DNA of 9,702 nt from Deferribacterales bacterium UBA4806 (GTDB taxonomy: Bacteria > Chrysiogenota > Deferribacteres > Deferribacterales > UBA228): the NCBI GenBank assembly GCA_002402635.1, contig DHGE01000005.1, positions 1-9,702 on the forward strand. The letters are read 5' to 3'. Of this stretch, positions 6,866-9,702 are shown one piece after another. The position numbers and the translations under genes are program-made. The notes beneath the pieces are model-generated. The model was not told the origin of the DNA. It was given only the letters and a program-made list of their open reading frames with translations, and ran no database searches. How positions within the stretch are numbered: the stretch's first letter is position 1; each line of letters starts with the position of its first letter.

Positions 6866-6872
6866 AAAGGTG
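6866..6872 (+). promoter_or_regulatory. Possible ribosome binding site for the cytochrome-b5-like gene
   Basis: AAAGGTG lies 11 bases before the ATG at 6884. The spacing is on the long side. The other in-frame ATG, at 6848, has no site at all, and family members usually begin close to the KKYDGKDG stretch, so 6884 is preferred. Confidence 0.45.
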
Positions 6873-6883
6873 TATATAAACTG

Positions 6884-7561
6884 ATGAAAAAAGATGAATT
6901 AAAAAAATACGATGGAAAAGATGGTAGAGAAGCATATATAGCCTATGACGGAAAGATTTATGATGTAACAAAAAGTAAATATTGGAAAAATGGGACTCAT
7001 ATGCTGAGGCATAAGGCTGGGGAGGACTTGACTGAATTTCTGAAATTGGCCCCTCATGGATTTGAAGTATTCGAGAATTTCAAAGAAGTCGATGTGTTAG
7101 AAGAGGAAGTAACAGAAGTTTCGGAGAGACTTGAATTCTGGCGTGAAATTTATAAGAAATACCATCCACACCCAATGTTAATACATTTTCCTATGGGTTT
7201 GATGTATTTTAGCGCTTTTATGTATGTGTTACATTTTATATTTAAGAATCAAAGTTTTGATTTATCGGCTTTGTATTCACTAATAGGTGCTTTTATTACG
7301 ACAATTCCAGCTGCAGCTGCTGGAATTGTAAGTTGGATAATAAATTATAATAAAGTGTGGAATAATATATTTAGAAATAAGTTGGTTTTTACAATTGTAT
7401 TTTTAATAACTAGTTTTTCCACAATACTTTTAAGAATTACTTTAGGAGATATAACACTTTACAATTCACCTTTGCAGTATTTGTATTTGATGTTATATAT
7501 AATTAATTTGCCTATAATTTCATTTATTGCGTACAATGGTGGAAAGATTACTTGGCCTTAA
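6884..7561 (+). CDS. Cytochrome-b5-like domain fused to DUF2231 membrane protein
   Basis: This encodes 225 residues from the preferred start (237 from the ATG at 6848). Residues 1-67 are a short prokaryotic cytochrome-b5-like domain: LKKYDGKDGREAYIAYDGKIYDVT, then H39, H43 (GTHMLRHKAGEDLTEF) and APHG with H58. These His residues are the candidate haem ligands, though the classical HPGG loop is absent. A charged linker follows (68-92). From HPHPMLIHFPMGL (94-106) the DUF2231 domain begins, with about four membrane segments near 103-120, 130-151, 163-182 and 195-215. It ends GGKITWP, as such domains do. The fusion is known in anaerobic bacteria. A redox role at the membrane is likely, but no electron donor or acceptor is shown here. 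It is 93 bases past the propeller gene with no clear terminator between them, so some read-through is possible. Confidence 0.82.
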   Translation: MKKDELKKYDGKDGREAYIAYDGKIYDVTKSKYWKNGTHMLRHKAGEDLTEFLKLAPHGFEVFENFKEVDVLEEEVTEVSERLEFWREIYKKYHPHPMLIHFPMGLMYFSAFMYVLHFIFKNQSFDLSALYSLIGAFITTIPAAAAGIVSWIINYNKVWNNIFRNKLVFTIVFLITSFSTILLRITLGDITLYNSPLQYLYLMLYIINLPIISFIAYNGGKITWP

Positions 7562-7603
7562 TAAATTAATTTTAAAAAAATAATATAATTTAATAATAAT
7601 GTG

Positions 7604-7632
7604 TTGACATTCATTTAAAAGGCTGATATTAA
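7604..7632 (+). promoter_or_regulatory. Strong sigma-70-type promoter of the cold-shock gene
   Basis: TTGACA (7604-7609) is a perfect -35 box. Exactly 17 bases later lies TATTAA (7627-7632) as the -10. Transcription should begin near 7639, giving a leader of about 40 bases, much shorter than the long thermosensing leader of E. coli cspA. It also separates this gene from the one upstream. Confidence 0.7.
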
Positions 7633-7667
7633 CACATTTGGGTGAAAGCCTAATTTTAAGAATGTTT

Positions 7668-7673
7668 GAGGTG
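7668..7673 (+). promoter_or_regulatory. Ribosome binding site that fixes the cold-shock start
   Basis: GAGGTG ends 4 bases before the ATG at 7678. An in-frame TTG at 7666 overlaps it and would add MRCF, which is foreign to the family, so 7678 is the start. Confidence 0.8.
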
Positions 7674-7677
7674 TTTT

Positions 7678-7908
7678 ATGAGTTACAAAGGAACTGTAAA
7701 ATGGTTTAACGATTCAAAGGGCTATGGTTTTGTTACTAGCTCTGATGGTAAAGATGTGTTTGTGCACTATTCAGCAATTACCATGCAAGGATTCAAAACA
7801 TTAAAGGAAGGAGATGAGGTCACTTTTGATATCATAGATGGACCAAAGGGACCGCAAGCATCCAATGTTGCAATCGTTAAACAAGCTAGATCAGCAGAAA
7901 GAAATTAA
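7678..7908 (+). CDS. Cold-shock domain RNA/DNA-binding protein
   Basis: This encodes 76 residues, somewhat longer than the usual 66-70 because of a short charged tail (KQARSAERN). The protein is a single cold-shock domain. It opens with the family start MSYKGTVKWFN, then RNP1 as KGYGFVTS (14-21) and RNP2 as VFVHYSAI (27-34), with the conserved LKEGDEVTF and GPQASNV stretches. Such proteins bind single-stranded RNA or DNA and act as RNA chaperones that keep transcripts unfolded in the cytoplasm. It is a single-gene unit with its own strong promoter and terminator, as expected for a highly expressed gene. Whether this copy is cold-induced or constitutive cannot be told; the short leader argues weakly against a cspA-type thermoswitch. 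Confidence 0.96.
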   Translation: MSYKGTVKWFNDSKGYGFVTSSDGKDVFVHYSAITMQGFKTLKEGDEVTFDIIDGPKGPQASNVAIVKQARSAERN

Positions 7909-7918
7909 TTGATCTAAC

Positions 7919-7944
7919 AATAAGGGAGCGTAAGCTCCCTTATT
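7919..7944. terminator. Intrinsic terminator, probably bidirectional, between convergent genes
   Basis: An 11-base perfect stem (AATAAGGGAGC, 7919-7929, with GCTCCCTTATT, 7934-7944) closes a GTAA loop, a GNRA-type tetraloop. It starts 10 bases past the cold-shock stop and lies 21 bases beyond the stop of the minus-strand DUF2905 gene. T-rich bases flank it on both strands (TTATTAT on plus, TTATTGTTAG on minus), so it can end transcription from both sides. It is the only G+C-containing hairpin of this quality I found in the window. Confidence 0.88.
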
Positions 7945-7964
7945 ATAAATTCAAATTTATAAAA

Positions 7965-8192
7965 TCACTTTCTGAAAATTATATTTAAAAGTATTGTCAG
8001 AATGATGCTGATGATAATGCATGTTACAACAGGAAAGTAGAAAGTGAAATTGCCTTTTTTTACAAAGATATCTCCTGGTAACCTAAAAAGGTGACTGTTC
8101 GGAATTAATTTGTCACCAAATGTCATTATAAGACCAATGATAATAAAAATTATGCCAAAAATTATAAAGAATTTACCAAACTCACTAAACAT
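7965..8192 (-). CDS. DUF2905 family small membrane protein
   Basis: This encodes 75 residues with two hydrophobic segments at about 8-24 and 50-72. Between them is the family signature, here FRLPGDIFVKKGNFTFYFP, matching the LPGDI...FyfP pattern of DUF2905. These are short two-helix inner-membrane proteins widespread in bacteria, and no function is established. Its ATG lies inside the end of queH (8-base overlap in a different frame), so it is translated as the second gene of that unit. Its stop faces the cold-shock gene across the shared terminator. Confidence 0.85.
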   Translation of the reverse strand: MFSEFGKFFIIFGIIFIIIGLIMTFGDKLIPNSHLFRLPGDIFVKKGNFTFYFPVVTCIIISIILTILLNIIFRK

Positions 8193-8739
8193 ATTCTAAT
8201 TTTATATTCTTTTTTATCTTTTTGATATATCGCTCTTGTTCACTAAATATACAACCACAATACTTTTGCATATATATATTATTATTTCTAGCTCTTTCAA
8301 TACCTTTTTCCCATCCTTCTCTGAAATCATAATAATGAAAACCAATATTATACATATGTGAGTATTTCTGAGCTATCTGCTTAATTACATCATGCTGTTG
8401 ATATTTGCTATATAGTAAAGTTGTCGTAAATAAATCAAAATGGTTTTTTTTTGCATAGGCAGCCGTTAATTTTAATCTTATATTGTAGCAATAAAAGCAT
8501 CTGTTGCTAGTAGGTAAATTTTTTAGAAAACTTATAATATTATAAAATCTATAAAAATATCCCTTTATGTTAAAAAGTTTATTAACAATTTTTGCATTTT
8601 CTAAACGTTTTAGAAATTCTGTGTAAGGGTGAATATTAGGATTATAAAAAAAGGCTGTTATTTCAAATTGACTTTTTAGTAATATTTCGAAGGTGAAAAA
8701 ACTACATGGACCACAACACTGATGAACTAGTATTCTCAT
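8185..8739 (-). CDS. queH: Epoxyqueuosine reductase QueH
   Basis: QueH carries out the last step of queuosine synthesis, reducing epoxyqueuosine to queuosine in the wobble position of GUN-anticodon tRNAs. It is the non-cobalamin alternative to QueG. In 184 residues every family signature is present: HQCCGPC (C8, C9, C12), FYNPNIHPYTEF with R45 (31-45), RCFYCYNIRL (C81, C84) followed by LTA, TTTLLYSKYQ, the YYDFREGW stretch, and YMQKYCGCIFS (C161, C163). The cysteines serve an iron-sulfur cluster and a neighbouring metal site in the known structure. I do not assign each ligand. The start at MRILVHQCC fits the family. No Shine-Dalgarno site is visible before it. It probably leads a two-gene unit with DUF2905 and is divergent from the gene at 8894. 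Confidence 0.95.
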   Translation of the reverse strand: MRILVHQCCGPCSFFTFEILLKSQFEITAFFYNPNIHPYTEFLKRLENAKIVNKLFNIKGYFYRFYNIISFLKNLPTSNRCFYCYNIRLKLTAAYAKKNHFDLFTTTLLYSKYQQHDVIKQIAQKYSHMYNIGFHYYDFREGWEKGIERARNNNIYMQKYCGCIFSEQERYIKKIKKNIKLEYV

Positions 8740-8828
8740 ATTTTTATAATATGGGTAATTACTTCAATTATTTCTATAAAATTTTATTATTATAATGAGA
8801 GACTTAAGATAAAGATAAATAATATTTG

Positions 8829-8870
8829 TAAAGCATATTTAGTATATTTGAAAATTATTATTTAAAGCAT
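8829..8870. repeat. Direct repeat TAAAGCAT, two copies 34 bases apart
   Basis: TAAAGCAT occurs at 8829-8836 and again at 8863-8870, in the divergent region between queH and the large unknown gene. The second copy lies inside the spacer of the promoter proposed there, so a protein bound to it could block or help RNA polymerase. The 34-base spacing is close to three helical turns. Chance is a real alternative. Confidence 0.3.
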
Positions 8871-8876
8871 TATTAT
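8848..8876 (+). promoter_or_regulatory. Candidate sigma-70-type promoter of the large unknown gene
   Basis: TTGAAA (8848-8853) is followed after 17 bases by TATTAT (8871-8876). Both are close to consensus with ideal spacing. The predicted start near 8883 would fall within the ribosome binding site of the gene at 8894, leaving an unusually short leader of about 11 bases, which lowers confidence. Confidence 0.4.
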
Positions 8877-8893
8877 TAAAAGAGAGGATTAAC

Positions 8894-9702
8894 ATGGCAA
8901 CTAAGAATAAAATTTTATTTGATTTAGGTGAAAAAAGAATTGTTTTACCTGAGCTCTTAAAAGAGGGTTTAATAGCTAATGATAGAGTAAAATATTATTT
9001 TACACTTTTACAGAACTCAAAAAGTAAGATACTTAATCTGAAGGATATGACTAAAGATCTTCTGGAAGAAAGAGAAAGATTAAAAATTGATAAAGTTGCC
9101 TATGATGACATTTTGGACAATTGTAGCTTAGTTCAAGAAAATACTATTTATATACCTGGATTAGAAAAAGTATTAAAAGAAATACATAAATGTATAAAAA
9201 CAATGCTGAAGCCTTTAGAATTAATGGAACAAACAGAAAGGCTTGATGAATATGTTAATAGGTTTTCATTTATGCAAAATATATTACTTACAAATTATAA
9301 TGATATAATTGATTTTGAAGTAATAGATTCAATTATTTCAGCAGATAGAAGCGAAAAAGATACGCTTCATTTATTAGTAATGGATTTACATAAAGAACTT
9401 AATAATCTGCTATCATTAATTGCTCTCGAATCCATAGATGGAGCTAATGTATTTGATATAAAAGAACAGAATACCTTTATTATAAAAGCTTTTATGAAAG
9501 GAATTAATAGGACTGCTAAATTAAAATTTGACCACCCTGGACTGGGAACCACAGCAACTCAAATTGGTGAGAAAATCGTCATTCAAAATGATATTGGTGA
9601 AACAGATGCTCATGTGATTGTTATTTCAATTGAGAATAATACTATCAATATAACATATACAGATATTCATTTTAACAGGGTTATATTTTTTCAAAGTATA
9701 TT
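8894..9702 (+). CDS. N-terminal part of a large protein of unknown function (3' end outside the window)
   Basis: The frame from the ATG at 8894 stays open for 269 codons to the end of the window. A good Shine-Dalgarno site (AGAGAGGA, 8881-8888) precedes it by 5 bases. The protein starts MATKNKILFDLGEKRIVLPE, with no signal peptide or membrane segment, so it is cytoplasmic. The first 200 residues or so are mostly helical and charged. From 214 comes a distinct stretch: HPGLG (214-218), then IGETDAHVIVI (234-244), then ITYTDIHFNRVIFFQSI at the edge. It has an alternating beta pattern with conserved-looking Asp and His. I have the impression of similar uncharacterised proteins in other anaerobes such as deltaproteobacteria, but cannot name a family. 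It is the only gene in 8894-9702, and the minus-strand frame inside it is a shadow. Confidence 0.8.
   Translation, partial: MATKNKILFDLGEKRIVLPELLKEGLIANDRVKYYFTLLQNSKSKILNLKDMTKDLLEERERLKIDKVAYDDILDNCSLVQENTIYIPGLEKVLKEIHKCIKTMLKPLELMEQTERLDEYVNRFSFMQNILLTNYNDIIDFEVIDSIISADRSEKDTLHLLVMDLHKELNNLLSLIALESIDGANVFDIKEQNTFIIKAFMKGINRTAKLKFDHPGLGTTATQIGEKIVIQNDIGETDAHVIVISIENNTINITYTDIHFNRVIFFQSI

Noticed and set aside
6848..6883. Upstream ATG at 6848 as the start of the cytochrome-b5-like gene.
   Set aside because: It has no Shine-Dalgarno site and adds 12 residues not typical of the family. It cannot be fully excluded.
6791..6883. Terminator or promoter between the propeller gene and the cytochrome-b5-like gene.
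   Set aside because: There are only A/T runs and short palindromes. A TATCAT at 6840-6845 has no matching -35, so neither element can be claimed.
7620..7677. GAAAGCCTAA in the cold-shock leader resembles the end of a c-di-GMP-I (GEMM) riboswitch.
   Set aside because: The GGCAAACC-type 5' part and the second hairpin are missing, and the predicted leader of about 40 bases is too short to hold the aptamer.
9367..9552. Minus-strand open frame of 61 codons near the right edge.
   Set aside because: It lies within the plus-strand gene that begins at 8894 and stays open to the window end with a good ribosome site.

Overview
The window is a very AT-rich piece of bacterial chromosome with ordinary bacterial gene architecture: short intergenic gaps, overlapping start and stop codons, Shine-Dalgarno sites and a cold-shock gene. 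The mix of genes suggests a Gram-negative anaerobe or microaerophile. They are a MiaB gene next to a DUF151 bifunctional-nuclease gene, a cytochrome-b5-like/DUF2231 membrane protein, a QueH-type epoxyqueuosine reductase, and several Sec-exported proteins. My best guess is Deferribacterota or a relative, but this rests on gene content remembered from that group and I hold it loosely. I saw no tRNA, rRNA, CRISPR array, insertion sequence or phage gene. No stretch over 300 bases lacks a gene.

Layout. (1) Bases 1-2641, plus strand: the tail of a TPR-like gene, a membrane-anchored TPR protein, miaB and a cysteine-rich DUF151 protein, packed as one likely operon with a 4-base overlap into miaB. (2) Bases 2642-2797: a control region holding TTTACA-like hexamers spaced exactly 11 bases apart, followed by a TATATT box. 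(3) Bases 2798-6790, plus strand: three tightly spaced genes for proteins with signal peptides, namely a three-domain calcineurin-like phosphoesterase, a PHP-type metallohydrolase and a beta-propeller protein. (4) Bases 6884-7561, plus strand: a cytochrome-b5-like domain fused to a DUF2231 membrane domain. (5) Bases 7604-7944, plus strand: a cold-shock protein gene with a strong promoter and a hairpin terminator that probably also serves the genes facing it. (6) Bases 7965-8739, minus strand: queH followed by a small DUF2905 membrane protein, overlapping by 8 bases. (7) Bases 8894-9702, plus strand: the start of a large unrecognised protein that runs off the window.

The part most worth attention is block 3 with its control region. 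Two exported metal-dependent phosphoester-hydrolase-type proteins and an exported propeller form one transcription unit. The unit lies behind 11-base phased repeats of the kind bound by PhoB/PhoP-type response regulators. The simplest reading is a phosphate-starvation-controlled system for breaking down an extracellular organic phosphate ester. Substrate, regulator and partnership are inferences. The remaining genes are mostly housekeeping: tRNA modification by MiaB and QueH, and cold-shock RNA binding.
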